NCBI GenBank assembly: GCA_023053575.1
Contig: JAKZAP010000010.1
Coordinates: forward strand, 10,005,225 to 10,069,224
Length of the DNA: 64,000 nucleotides
Origin: Branchinecta lynchi
Lineage: Eukaryota; Arthropoda; Branchiopoda; Anostraca; Branchinectidae
Direction: 5' to 3'
Under the pieces are notes generated by a model, which saw only the letters and a list, made by a program, of their open reading frames with translations, made no database searches and was not told the DNA's origin. This document shows positions 43,501 through 48,075 of this stretch, piece after piece. The translations under genes and the position numbers were made by a program. Each line of letters starts with the position of its first letter. The first letter of the stretch is position 1.

Positions 43501-43772
43501 ATGGACTCTGTCTTTCGCAGGTTGATTTCACTTTTGAAGTTTTTCAGCAAACTGATTCGCCGGCGCCGCGGCTTCTCGCGCATGTCTATTCTCAAGTTTT
43601 CGCAGGAGGCAAAAGTTGATCCCAGCATTTCAGATCGGGGTCGAGGCAATCTTCGTGGTGATAGAAGGTCACGGTGGGTCTCACTCGCCGGAATGAGATG
43701 CCGGCGCCGCACAGGGTCAACCGGAGGCCTTGGAGGCGGCATAATTGTATTCCCTTTGGCGGTTGGTAGCAT
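1365..43772 (-). CDS. Gene A: 15-exon PH-domain protein with C-terminal Cys/His/Asp NAT-like region
   Basis: I assembled this from GT-AG junctions: exons 43772-43200, 42180-42040, 41408-41238, 39533-39376, 38630-38396, 31326-31156, 27396-27277, 24113-24071, 15725-15591, 14127-14023, 13584-13287, 7245-7053, 4047-3713, 2418-2274 and 1595-1365. All phases agree, and 3054 nt encode 1017 residues plus TAA. Residues 1-190 are basic and proline-rich. Residues 192-290 resemble a PH-like/TH1 fold. Residues about 324-420 form a classic PH domain, which would bind phosphoinositide or protein at membranes. Residues 530-715 are helical. Residues 717-890 carry HHTCVG (Cys749), EKEHVV (His802) and MDTGYH (Asp821), the order of arylamine N-acetyltransferase and transglutaminase-type active sites. 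The first ATG follows an in-frame stop. I do not recognise the family as a whole; the gene model is firm, the function is inference. It could be an inactive papain-fold scaffold rather than an enzyme. Confidence 0.8.
1715..2175. repeat. GATTCGAATC-type interspersed short repeats
   Basis: Two clusters (1715-1800 and 1982-2175) of 'gattcg' and 'gaatcc' words, many palindromic. Open in several frames by composition only. Confidence 0.7.
2274..2418 (-). CDS. Gene A exon 14 (residues 893-941)
   Basis: Acceptor ttcgtag, donor ACG before gtaagtc; one leading base completes Arg893, phase 0 at the end. It encodes LIYPLKSWLKRDRDGG and GFYFAIKAVENASVTFLY, two strands that probably close the sheet of the C-terminal fold. 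Confidence 0.8.
3713..4047 (-). CDS. Gene A exon 13 (residues 782-893, putative His and Asp)
   Basis: Acceptor ttctatag, donor CAG before gtatgtgg, phase 2. It encodes EKEHVVAAIRFKVG then NGVIIMDTGYHIPRPVVV: a His (802) opening one strand and an Asp (821) on the next. N-acetyltransferases also place the His and Asp of the triad on adjacent strands. More strands follow (GWFRIEAM, YKYEWHP, YILWRTKVV). Confidence 0.85.
5986..6175 (+). mobile_element. MITE family A copy
   Basis: Same mirrored core and CAGTG end as the copy at 916; a 20-base internal duplication ('aaaagataatcttatctct') makes it longer. Confidence 0.75.
6605..6768 (+). mobile_element. MITE family A copy
   Basis: Left end decayed (cacgtaaaa), right end TTTACAGTG. 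The next copy begins 12 bases later. Confidence 0.7.
6781..6953 (+). mobile_element. MITE family A copy, adjacent to the previous one
   Basis: catactgtaaaa to tttttacagtg with the mirrored core. It ends 100 bases from gene A exon 12. Confidence 0.75.
7053..7245 (-). CDS. Gene A exon 12 (residues 717-781, putative catalytic Cys)
   Basis: Acceptor tctttcag, donor GAG before gttagtt, phase 0. Key motif AEHHTCVGLGLDL with Cys749 at the N-terminus of a helix, the placement of the nucleophile in arylamine N-acetyltransferases and other papain-fold enzymes. The following helix ends in VFPASCEE. Confidence 0.82.
7490..8062 (+). mobile_element. Helentron/pearl-like element, 5'-truncated
   Basis: Core units ('ttccggttttggccggattc'), then 'gacagacggacggacggac' and the GGGATCCCAAAAA end. 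The 5' tip is missing. Confidence 0.6.
8070..9640. other. Intron of gene A, no recognised feature except the GGCACCGG words
   Basis: Lies within gene A intron 11 (between exons 12 and 11). AT-rich stretches; 113- and 94-codon ORFs lack homology I can see and lack splice logic. Confidence 0.5.
8620..8830. repeat. GGCACCGG-rich interspersed words
   Basis: 'cggcaccgg' and its complement occur six or so times, split by an AT-rich block at 8715-8760. Confidence 0.45.
9658..9745 (+). mobile_element. MITE family A, left half only
   Basis: CACTGTAACAA and the left core up to 'aattcggatt'; the right half is missing. Confidence 0.65.
10488..10560 (+). mobile_element. MITE family A, right half only
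   Basis: From 'ttttatcccagtagagataa' through 'ccttactcggagg'; the end is lost. Confidence 0.65.
11880..12370. repeat. Dispersed repeat near 'accaactatgg/ctcgttcgca', copy 1
   Basis: 'ggtaccatgcagcgactac', 'ctccgctcgttcgcagcg' and 'agggagagggaggttct' match in order 19930-20160; a third partial match at 3255-3600. Not coding. Confidence 0.45.
12965..13220. repeat. TAGTAG-rich foldback
   Basis: 'ggtagtagtacgaaaa' at the left is mirrored by 'ttttcgtactacttca' at the right; between them 'tagtagcat' recurs. Confidence 0.6.
13287..13584 (-). CDS. Gene A exon 11 (residues 618-717, helical)
   Basis: Acceptor attttgcag, donor AG before gtaagtgc, phase 2. It encodes two long helices (VKQFCQLKHDILLALIGRY and LHQLIAELQSLVEKQLEQH) around a basic, Pro/Ser-rich loop. 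The second helix has a heptad-like spacing of Leu. It leads directly into the Cys/His/Asp region. Confidence 0.8.
14023..14127 (-). CDS. Gene A exon 10 (residues 583-618)
   Basis: Acceptor ctatttcag, open after two bases: a helix (EENILRLLHESARG) followed by VADPDVPIPGYW. The donor TGGG before gtacag gives phase 1, as exon 11 requires. A stronger donor (gtaagtc, about 13887) lies downstream after an in-frame TGA. The frame between that TGA and the stronger donor is open, so an alternative or truncated transcript is possible. Confidence 0.62.
14170..14475. repeat. Interspersed family with CGACTGTTTTC words
   Basis: Short tandem words 'cgactgttttcaagaaaa'; the same family recurs at 19000, 41577, 48512, 48700, 49735 and 55165, usually flanked by G or C runs and 'gtgacgcctc' or 'gaggcgtta' ends. 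Confidence 0.6.
14541..14610 (+). repeat. Fragment of the Penelope/hammerhead-like repeat
   Basis: 'cacaagttcgtttttgcaac' and CTGAAGA at 14583; the rest is lost. Confidence 0.4.
14640..14716 (-). mobile_element. Helentron/pearl-like 5' tip fragment
   Basis: 'gagatcccatcgaaaccttt' plus 'ggtcttgtt', the reversed 5' end of the family. Confidence 0.5.
14905..15469 (+). mobile_element. MITE family B copy with nested insertions
   Basis: Arms 14905-15048 and 15334-15469 are inverted copies of each other (cacttagaaataaagtgtta, tcgtgcctagatctcc), flanked by TA. Between them lie a second MITE-B terminal piece (15080-15145) and a Penelope/hammerhead-like repeat (15159-15327), so the element was split by later insertions. 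Confidence 0.65.
15159..15327 (+). repeat. Penelope/hammerhead-like repeat copy
   Basis: 'ggtttgtttccttccccgaa' through 'gctcaaagaatattcgg'. The core CTGACGA is at 15204, followed by a hairpin and GAAA. Confidence 0.55.
15591..15725 (-). CDS. Gene A exon 9 (residues 538-583)
   Basis: Acceptor tattttcag. The only open frame starts after two bases (LLCEFHVLQLACAELNEW). The donor GGAG before gttaaag gives phase 1. A better-looking donor (gtaagttg, 15543-15536) lies downstream, but an in-frame TAA precedes it, so it cannot be used for the full-length protein. Mostly helical; function unknown. Confidence 0.65.
15924..16816 (-). mobile_element. Helentron/pearl-like element, minus strand
   Basis: Reversed: 3' end with 'gtccgtccgtcagtctgtcc' at the left, the GGGATCCC/'ctttggtcttgtt' 5' end at the right. 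Confidence 0.65.
16820..18800. other. Gene A intron DNA, mostly unidentified
   Basis: Apart from the 17088-17272 foldback nothing is recognised. 18060-18260 is a GC-rich patch without an ORF. Confidence 0.5.
17088..17272 (+). mobile_element. Foldback element with GGCCGTATCCAGG ends and C/G tracts
   Basis: GGCCGTATCCAGG at the left mirrors CCTGGATACGGGCC at the right; the middle has three C runs of 13-17. The flanking 'tataggt' on both sides may be a duplicated target. Confidence 0.6.
18998..19347. repeat. Interspersed CGACTGTTTTC family copy
   Basis: From 'ccagggacgtcacgactggg' to 'ggctagtgacgcctctgcc', the best-preserved ends of the family. Confidence 0.65.
19870..20160. repeat. Dispersed repeat, copy 2
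   Basis: 'ggtcccatgcaccaactatgg', 'ctctgctcgttcgcatcg' and 'gggggacggaggttct' follow the order of the 11880 copy. Confidence 0.45.
20428..20930 (+). repeat. Dispersed repeat, copy 1
   Basis: 'gttgccacactgatacaatt' through 'tatacgccgtattacacc' aligns with 46536-47160; no ORF of note. Confidence 0.65.
21396..21475 (-). repeat. tRNA-like SINE fragment
   Basis: Minus strand 'tggcgattgtagtgg' resembles an A box and 'gggttcaaatctcgccc' a B box of a polymerase III promoter, at about the right spacing. No full cloverleaf, so a tRNA-derived repeat at most. Confidence 0.3.
21596..21764 (-). mobile_element. MITE family A copy, inverted
   Basis: TA-CACTGTAGAAA to TTTTACAGTG-TA in the opposite orientation to the others. 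Confidence 0.75.
22079..22247 (+). mobile_element. MITE family A copy
   Basis: TA-CACTGTAAAA to TTTTAGAGTG-TA with the full mirrored core. Confidence 0.75.
22260..24060. other. Gene A intron DNA, unidentified
   Basis: A 17-A run at 22352 and short ORFs only; I see no exon that fits the phase between exons 8 and 9. Confidence 0.45.
24071..24113 (-). CDS. Gene A exon 8, 43-nt microexon (residues 524-538)
   Basis: Acceptor ttttttcag, donor TGCC before gtaacg. Fourteen codons plus one base (CYFEEGSYLLQRC) put exon 9 in frame. The donor is not a perfect consensus; I chose it because it alone gives the phase that exon 9 needs and it joins two halves of one amphipathic helix. Reading past it meets a TAG. 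Confidence 0.6.
24176..25585 (+). mobile_element. Helentron/pearl-like element with 137-bp tandem core
   Basis: The 5' end is 'aagaccaaaggtttcgatgg' then GGGATCCCAAAAA; then about seven units of a 132-137-bp repeat ('ttccggtttgggccgg'), an (ACGG)n-like stretch 'agacggacggacagacgg', and the 3' end 'cttacgttttgggatcccaa'. A tandem core, a tetranucleotide tract and a fixed 3' end recall pearl/CvA and DINE-1 elements, which belong with Helentrons. No Rep/helicase ORF. Confidence 0.65.
24424..25330 (+). repeat. 137-bp tandem array
   Basis: Units start near 24426, 24560, 24692, 24829, 24967, 25104 and 25241; the last four are nearly identical and spaced by exactly 137. The ORFs seen in it are repeat translations, not genes. 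Confidence 0.85.
25851..26022. repeat. Tandem palindromes of ACCGTGGTATC
   Basis: Four or more copies of 'accgtggtatctgatacca' and decayed forms, each itself a perfect or near-perfect palindrome. Confidence 0.7.
26030..27240. other. Gene A intron DNA; a 130-codon ORF without recognisable product
   Basis: The ORF 26338-26730 overlaps long ORFs in other frames of both strands, the mark of unusual composition rather than of a gene. An eight-to-ten C run at 27024. Confidence 0.5.
27277..27396 (-). CDS. Gene A exon 7 (residues 484-523, acidic linker)
   Basis: Acceptor cattttag, donor GAA before gtaagattt, phases 0 and 0, 40 codons. Acidic and Trp-rich (DFEWQEAGDDSGDWVV), then an amphipathic helix (MEDFLSSLRDLM). 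Function unknown. Confidence 0.78.
28412..28734 (+). mobile_element. MITE family B copy
   Basis: TA-CACTGCCAGGAGTTTCAT to the mirrored ATGAAACTTCTGACAATG-TA; 'ggatgcgcggtttcaacaga' is mirrored at the right arm. No ORF of note. Confidence 0.72.
28850..30505 (+). mobile_element. Second tandem-core element family, with a roughly 425-bp unit
   Basis: Starts with 'ggcacttgcccttcggccga' and a 'gtcagtcggtctgtcggtc' tract, then about three copies of a 425-430-bp unit ('gaaacttgatatata..aagacctcgtgtctc' near 29132, 29558 and 29988), and ends in 'gtgccatatgagctcgtag'. A 193-codon minus-strand ORF inside is a repeat shadow. Confidence 0.6.
30558..30916 (+). mobile_element. MITE family B copy
   Basis: CACTGTCAGAAGTTTCAT to ATGAAACTTCTGACAGTG, long inverted arms, the middle also palindromic ('gcattgccaggaagagcc'). 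Confidence 0.75.
31156..31326 (-). CDS. Gene A exon 6 (residues 427-483)
   Basis: Acceptor ttttttcag, donor ATT before gtaagtaac, phases 0 and 0, 57 codons. The encoded region is amphipathic and mainly helical (FSVSLLSWVSKQLSVEL). No known domain is recognised. It joins the PH domain to the acidic linker. The intron before it contains the whole Ty3/Gypsy element. Confidence 0.8.
31454..32388 (+). mobile_element. Helentron/pearl-like element, second copy
   Basis: Same 5' start and same 3' end ('gacggacggacggacaactt' then GGGATCCCAAAAA), fewer core units. Confidence 0.65.
32400..32900 (+). mobile_element. Possible 3' end of a non-LTR retrotransposon
   Basis: No ORF; ends in 'cagtaaacggattgattgat', a (TGAT)n tail as CR1-like elements often have. 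A minus-strand (ATCA)n at 39555-39575 may start a similar one. Weak. Confidence 0.3.
33422..33675 (-). repeat. Extra LTR in inverted orientation
   Basis: The reverse complement matches 38098-38351 almost base for base. It stands head-to-head with the 5' LTR with about 10 bases between, forming a large hairpin. Confidence 0.8.
33686..33950 (+). repeat. Partial 5' LTR and repeated primer-binding sites
   Basis: 33686-33843 repeats the body of the 3' LTR in direct orientation, then the phrase 'cttcttaacaat' plus a primer-like 'tgg.gtcagaagtggga' occurs three times (about 33842, 33882 and 33913). TGGTGTCAGAAGTGGGA is complementary to the CCA-bearing 3' end expected of animal tRNA-Leu, so tRNA-Leu is the likely primer. 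Confidence 0.65.
33951..35521 (+). other. Long untranslated leader of the retrotransposon, with a roughly 90-bp triplication
   Basis: No convincing ORF. At 34255-34475 the phrase 'gtgagtgtgtgtcgcgccac' with a T- and C-rich surround occurs three times about 90 bases apart. The leader is unusually T-rich on the plus strand. Confidence 0.6.
35522..36919 (+). CDS. gag: Retrotransposon Gag polyprotein
   Basis: 465 residues from ATG to TAG. The first 160 residues are rich in Pro, Gln, Tyr and His, consistent with a disordered assembly region. The middle (residues about 180-350) has the helical, Trp-containing capsid pattern of Metaviridae Gag (AASWLEQARHKF, VSWAAFEASLQLR). A single CCHC zinc knuckle, CDFCLRVGHEEKWC, near residue 400 would bind the RNA, and a basic tail follows. 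It would build the cytoplasmic particle. No in-frame break is seen. A shadow reading on the other strand is not a gene. Confidence 0.85.
   Translation: MENFFDPSRFPAPRPQTSRPLASRLFFEDECSQQFDNPPAEPLSRWSQCMPDYRPQVPQYPAYQYPAHRADFHQPQEYHDHFYAQQVPTHPTNMYLPQTSIYGPQQYSQQFIHTRPSPPQPSFDTMPNCRPYAPAINPNPAPPQPAHQDLIVFNDPPAREENPEVTLARLRLKLEISKEIPTFNGETSAASWLEQARHKFSFCGVVAWPEQFAILSSRLVSPLTSWVESLDALQKVSWAAFEASLQLRCRGREEEFRLAEERVIYQPESMTPDLYGQLIQKSLDLRYSYTPADRTKSEVLRVYLTEFIRGLPVPYYDEVKRRSLTSLPQAIEVLRQVRADRSARDYHEAALSQSRSIYTVKADTVTTLPGNERPAAPTSSRSFGDQPICDFCLRVGHEEKWCPDKARGFRPFNQGNVQGPRYFGDPRRTGPSTPHQYRFQNPRHNVPHSPSLMRGPNRSQNPRLG
36901..36907 (+). promoter_or_regulatory. Candidate -1 frameshift heptamer
   Basis: AAACCCT in the Gag reading frame as A AAC CCT, 12 bases before the Gag stop and in the overlap with Pol. 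It has the X XXY YYZ form, but with CCC in the second slot, which is an uncommon choice. Confidence 0.35.
36922..38073 (+). CDS. pol: Retrotransposon Pol fragment: protease and N-terminal RT
   Basis: The Pol frame is -1 relative to Gag and is already open upstream of the Gag stop; the first ATG is 36988, so expression probably needs a frameshift or a fused read-through. Protease: the aspartic motif DTGAE is near 37028, with a later VGRPF flap-like segment. The start of RT is recognisable by PIRQRPYRVP, then SPWASPVSLVKKKDGSYR, as in Ty3/Gypsy RT. The frame ends at TAA 38071, before the palm catalytic motif. RNase H and integrase are absent. Kept as a partial gene. Confidence 0.8.
   Translation, partial: HSPPESCLVCTVQGSSNLSFVNLCFGTYRVKTLYDTGAECNLMSEDTAANIQSCIIDRSKTCISASTLCGPLTVTSEVTVQFSLLGRTFVEKFLVIPRLCFGALVGRPFIRSAGLMLDPTTDVFSLKFPGQSQPSIMEPRVYSIGIGEKLVPSKCAYRIRPHYARPISCSVLGLPTGTKNILIEGNEALQARNIMVLPQLVPISPDGTVVFIAENHSLTKVRVRKGDLSLLSIDPHPSDATASDLVNDLVEPFFESMVNSVKIGWSDISRDDYLKNFPLDHIPPTYKTEMEDILWEFRTIFARSDDDLGDCTVVTHRIETGDHPPIRQRPYRVPIQLQSELKTRVEAMLRQGVLEESCSPWASPVSLVKKKDGSYRLVHDLHR
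38098..38357 (+). repeat. 3' LTR of the Ty3/Gypsy element
   Basis: About 255 bases homologous to an inverted copy at 33422-33675 and to the direct copy at 33686-33843. Homology begins near ctcggctagtagg and ends at ctcttaaca. The exact 5' boundary is not certain. The end is 38 bases from the gene A exon 5 donor edge. Confidence 0.75.
38396..38630 (-). CDS. Gene A exon 5 (residues 348-426, rest of PH domain)
   Basis: Acceptor gttttcag, donor GTG before gtaagctc; starts with one nucleotide that completes AGG, ends phase 0. It carries the rest of the PH domain: GRILQCF, the IPLRETG strand, RPNTVELWY, and the C-terminal helix with its conserved Trp (VDEAQTWYNKLYRTL). This exon lies 38 bp from the end of a retrotransposon LTR (38357), so its donor side flank is young DNA. 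Confidence 0.88.
39376..39533 (-). CDS. Gene A exon 4 (residues 296-348, start of PH domain)
   Basis: Acceptor ctttttag, donor AG before gtaggtcc, phase 2. It encodes the N-terminal PH signature: a hydrophobic strand GHLMYCR, then KWISGYFVLR, whose Trp and aromatic residues sit where PH domains have strands 1 and 2. The final Arg codon is completed by exon 5. Confidence 0.85.
39545..41220. other. Gene A intron 3, unidentified
   Basis: (ATCA)n at 39555, AT-rich DNA and a (TC)n at 41068-41085. No repeat family recognised. Confidence 0.5.
41238..41408 (-). CDS. Gene A exon 3 (residues 239-295)
   Basis: Acceptor ccttttcag, donor CTT before gtaagttg, phases 0 and 0. It continues the PH-like/TH1-like fold with strands such as KLELLVPDQELCLTVV and then a helix, SFIEHSRRRLKEI. 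The strand-strand-helix ending is what PH-superfold domains show. Confidence 0.8.
41577..41800. repeat. Interspersed CGACTGTTTTC family copy
   Basis: 'gttactagccaaaatgttgg' then 'accgactgg' and a G run at the other side. Confidence 0.55.
42040..42180 (-). CDS. Gene A exon 2 (residues 192-238)
   Basis: Acceptor ttcttttag, donor GAA before gtaagtg, phases 0 and 0. The encoded stretch includes FCVTNQALYSLDLDGRV followed by KILHKEVKCLE. This is the beta-hairpin pattern (ligand-bearing strand, 'LYxLD', then a basic strand) of PH-like and myosin TH1 domains. Confidence 0.8.
43200..43772 (-). CDS. Gene A exon 1 (start codon; residues 1-191)
   Basis: The ATG at 43772-43770 is preceded in frame by TGA. 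A possible acceptor (tttcag) ends at 43786, so a 5' UTR exon may lie further upstream. The exon ends in AAG before gtgagtgag, phase 0. It encodes PPPRPP, clusters of arginine (EKPRRRR), and then a predicted helix (IREWVLEKLRRQ) that leads into the first folded domain. No signal peptide is seen. The basic, Pro-rich stretch is probably disordered. Confidence 0.8.
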
Positions 43773-43789
43773 TTCATTTCATCGACTGA

Positions 43790-44730
43790 AACATACGAAA
43801 GGTCAACTTACTGAAACGCGCTTAACCTGGAAAGGTCACAGGCAGACTTACTGTGGGGGGGGGGGGGGTAAATCTCTGTTCAAAATTCTACTGCCCACTT
43901 TAGGTTAACTTTGCCAGGGAACATCAGAACTAATCTGAATGCTTGGAACAGACGATCAACCACTAGAGCGAGGATCTATCTTAACTGAAAGGAGAACCGG
44001 TGGTTTCGATACGGAGCCCGTGAACTAGAATTCCTGAGGAATTCTTAAAGGTTAACAGAATAGGGCTAAGATACAACAGTCTGGTTACCCATCATATTTT
44101 CACTTAATTAGGCTAGAAGAACCGACACAAACGCGTTACTTCGTTGCTTTGTTATACACGATTATGGAATTTTAGCTGACGTAATTTCTCTTCCATAACT
44201 GTTGTACCTCTATACCGACGTACCTCTATGTTTGAAATGTTTAGCTATCTGTTGACTAGGTCCTTCCAGAAAGGAAACCTTTATGGGGTAGCAGGGAATA
44301 GAGGGCTATCTTCCGATTTAATTCTGCAGTCTGGAATCGAACATTTCAAAATCTTCACTTTGTTGGCCATTCAACGCACACTTTTACAGACATTCAAATT
44401 TTCCGCGGCTCGTCGTAAGTTTCTTTGTCGAACAACCAGCGGAGATTCCCAACGTCACTACTAGACTACGCGACGAAAAAAACAAAAATCGCTTATAGGA
44501 GTCAAACTAATTCAGTGTGTTCAAATCAAAGGTAAACAAATAAGTTGGCTTTTCAGTTAAACTTTAACGGACAGAAATTGTTGCATCACACAAGCAGTAT
44601 CGACGCATAATTCCTTCCGCTTCTACTTGATAGAAACCTAGCCTCTCCCTGGACCACCTTCAACTGCACAATTCTTATACCTCCACCATCGAAGAAGCCA
44701 AGATAACAAACATAAAACATTCTTGTCCTA
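43790..44730. other. Upstream of gene A; promoter region not resolved
   Basis: A G run at 43857-43868 and AT-rich DNA. The transcription start cannot be placed from sequence. Confidence 0.4.
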
Positions 44731-44732
44731 CA

Positions 44733-45680
44733 GAACAAGACCAAAAGTTTCATGGGATCCGAAAAACTTAACATTTGATCCAGACAATTGCGTCTTGAAG
44801 ATGCGGTCTTCGCCAGACTCCTTGTTTTACTATTAAAATTTAAAAACAGCTTAATACCAAAGGCTAGTCATCTGACAAAACCAAGCTCAGGTATGGATTA
44901 AGCATCTGCGTTTGCCCCTATCTGTCATCATATCTACTTTGACAGAACTGATCAAAATTTCCTGGCTTACTTCTGCGAAATATCCAGTTTTGGTCGGATT
45001 CCGGTGAACTACTTGTCCGGCAAAACTTAAAGCTCAAATCGAATTCAGCATATCTCCTTATCCCTATATCAAACCTCTAATCAACTTCAGATAAACTTTA
45101 ACTTTATAAAACTTTGAGGTTTTGGCCGGATTCCGGGCGAACTATTTGTCCGGCGAGAATATAATTTTCATATTCAGCATGGCTCCTTACCACTATGTCG
45201 AACCTCTAAGAAACTTTAGATAAAAGTAGAAATTGATTGTCATATACGGATTCAGCATATCTTCTTACCCCTAATGCCCGGGCCCCACTATAGCCACACC
45301 TGGTAATAACACCGGTAATAAGACCGCCTTGCGGTCGAAACTGGGAAGAAAAGACGCAGAAAACGTAAAATAGACGAGATGGAAAAACCCATCTCCGCCA
45401 TTTTGAAACGTAAATTTGGACCAATATAAGTGATGACGGTGGTAATATATTTTGAATTTCTTCGTTTCAGGTGTGGTGTGACCATGATGAAATGTAAGAG
45501 TGGGTAATAACCAAACTAACGAACCAAATGACGTACAGACCTGACTGAATGGGGGGCATAAGTCGAACATTTAATCTACTTCAAACAAAACTTTACTTTT
45601 AACAGATTTTCCCGTTTCGGCCGGATTCCGGGGAACTACTTGTCCGGGTAGAAAACGATTGTCATGTACGGATTCAGCAT
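44733..45680 (+). mobile_element. Helentron/pearl-like element split by a 280-bp insertion
   Basis: 5' tip at 44733, core units to 45275, then unrelated sequence 45277-45555, then core units again to 45680; the 3' end is not seen. Confidence 0.55.
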
Positions 45681-45789
45681 GCTGTCAGCTCCGGGAGCTC
45701 CCATAGCAAGAAATTAAAGAAAGTTAGATTTCGGGAAACCAACTTAGCATACTTTTTGTTAGTCCCGAGTTTCTATGAAGAGCTTGGGC

Positions 45790-46420
45790 AGGGGGGAGGG
45801 GGGGATTTGGCAATCACATTGAGGTCACTCTGACAAGTTCGAGACATACGACTGTTGTTCTAACAGGCTCAAAACACAGAATATTTCGTAACGTAATGAC
45901 TTAGGGTCATTGTCAGGGAAAATTCACGGTTGATGTCATTCTGGCAAGTTTCATACGACTGTGATTCTGACAAACTGAAAACAGAAAACTGTGAATCTGA
46001 CAAGCTTCAAACAGACTACTAAAATCTCTATGGAACAATACGACAAGAAACAAGTCATCTGAAGGCGAAGTTCACGATTAGCTAACTGCTTTGTCTGCCT
46101 TTATCTGGCAAGGTCAAAACTTACGACTAGGAAATCCCTTCGGTAAATACGGCAAGAAACGGGTCTTTTCGGGCGAAATTCGTGGTTGATGTCATTCTGG
46201 AAAGCTGAAACAAAACGACTTTCATTCTGGAAAACTCAGAACACACAACTGTGAATCTGAAAACATACGAATAGAAATTTATTGGTAGCCATACAACTAA
46301 AAATGTGATTTGTGGGTGAAATTCACGATTGGTAACTGCCTGTATGTCATTCTGAAAAGCTCAAAACATACGACTCTCATACAGACAAGCTTGAAACACA
46401 CGACTAAGAGTAGATACTCT
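45790..46420. repeat. Irregular minisatellite (ACATACGACT words)
   Basis: Words such as 'tctgacaagttcgagacata' and 'cgactgtgattctgacaa' recur about ten times at uneven spacing. Confidence 0.6.
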
Positions 46421-46535
46421 GGAGCATGGTGGAGGGGGGGGGGTGAGTCACCCCCCTCCTCGAACCGCCGGACCGGTTGAATTAAAGCATTATTGAATTA
46501 AAGCACACCTTTGGTCAAATACAGACTGAACAAGT

Positions 46536-47160
46536 TCTTATCAATGCAGCGTCCGGTGTTGCCACGCTGATACAATTGTTCGAGCTACCGAAGATCAGAA
46601 AAAGTGTTATTAGTACTACTTGAAGTACACGAGTACAACTTTACGTCCAGTACATTGTGAAAAGCCAATAAATAAACGTATGGACAACACTTGTCCTCGA
46701 ACTAACAATAATAGTGCGAACACAGATGAGGATCGGGAGCTCCCGGTCTGGAATTCCTGCCCGGATTTGCGGCACCATCCTCACTTCCATATGGAAAAGT
46801 TGAAATTTTTTCAACTTGACGATGAAAGTGCAGGAAATCCGGCCGAGAAATCCTCAACGTGGTTCGCACTTTAAGTAGTCGCAACAGAACAAAACGTGTT
46901 CTTTTGAAGAAAAGTTGTTTCTTCAGCTTCGAACAAGTAGAACTTTAGTGCTTCCCGTGTCAACACTGACGGCGCTGCTCCTTTGCCTCGTCCCGCTGGC
47001 AGAACCAACAAGCGATCTGACTGGCTCTACATAAGTGAAGATAGAACCATAGTCTATTCTCCTTATTCGCACAGCGCGCCCCGAGGACAAGAGGAATCTG
47101 TAATACACCGTATACGCCGTAATACACTTTCTTACACCGATTTGAATAATGCTTAAATTA
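46536..47160 (+). repeat. Dispersed repeat, copy 2 (with MITE C inserted)
   Basis: Same order of blocks as copy 1 ('agatcagaaaaagtgttatt', 'ccgctggcagaaccaac', 'ccccgaggacaagaggaatc'). Confidence 0.65.
46713..46870 (+). mobile_element. MITE family C (AGTGCGAAC ends)
   Basis: Imperfect inverted ends of about 22 bases (agtgcgaacacagatgagga and its partner). The related sequence near 20600 lacks it, an 'empty site'. Confidence 0.65.
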
Positions 47161-47504
47161 CCGGGGTGCATAGCTGATTTAAAAGAATTTTTTTTTTTAC
47201 ACAAGCGGTATATTTTGCTAATTTTAGCTTGCTTATTTTGTTGCAGTCCGACAACGCTGCTGTTAATGGGCTTCTGCCTATGCAGAAACCGTGCCGGAAA
47301 CAATTGATGCCCAGGCCCCACTTGCCCCCACTACGGACACACCTGTTCGTAATTCGGTTTTTAGACATTTTAAAACAGACATTTTAAAACATTTAGGACG
47401 CTCCTTATTGGTTGCTCATACCAAATTGAAAACGGGAGACTGATTTTTCCATCCCCAGATTTTATGAAGGGGTAGAGAGAGGAACGTCTACAAACCGCTA
47501 AAAC

Positions 47505-47690
47505 CGGTCTTATCGTGCATTTGGTTGGATGTAGTTTCGCTGTAGTTTGACGTACCTTTGTGTCAATTATGAAAGCACAATATGTCTACCGTTTTATTTG
47601 TCCATTACACATACTGTAATTTCATAAATAAAATAAAAGTATGTCGAACTACAGTGAAACTACAACGAAAATACATAAAAAAACGCACCT
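47505..47690 (+). mobile_element. MITE family D
   Basis: Inverted ends built on 'ggatgtagtttcgctgtagt' and 'actacagtgaaactaca', with the tail 'aaaaacgcacctttaaa'. Homologous to 63658-63835. Confidence 0.65.
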
Positions 47691-48075
47691 TTAAATACGT
47701 CTATTAAACCGATTTAGGAACAAGTGTTACTGGGGCGCCCCCGGGCATGAAACTTGTGACGAGCCAAGTGCCAGTCAGTGTTGCCAACGGGAGTAAAATT
47801 TTAATAGATCTAGTAAAACAAAAAATCTAGTAAATACAGAGGATCTAGTAATGTTCTTTATAATCTAGTAAAAAATCCCAATTTCTAATTAAAAAAAAGG
47901 CCTACCCCAGAAATTGTGGAATTTTTAAAATTTTTTGAGGAGAAAGTACAGAGATATTAGGACCCACTCTTGCTCCTCACTCTCTGCAGCTGGCCCCATA
48001 AACACGCAGAGGACAGAGCGACAGTTCTCAATTTCGTCTGTTAACCAAATTAGAGCTCTTTGACCATTGAGCTAG

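Noticed and set aside
43156..43908. 250-codon plus-strand ORF
   Set aside because: Antisense shadow of gene A exon 1, whose minus-strand frame has the splice and phase support.
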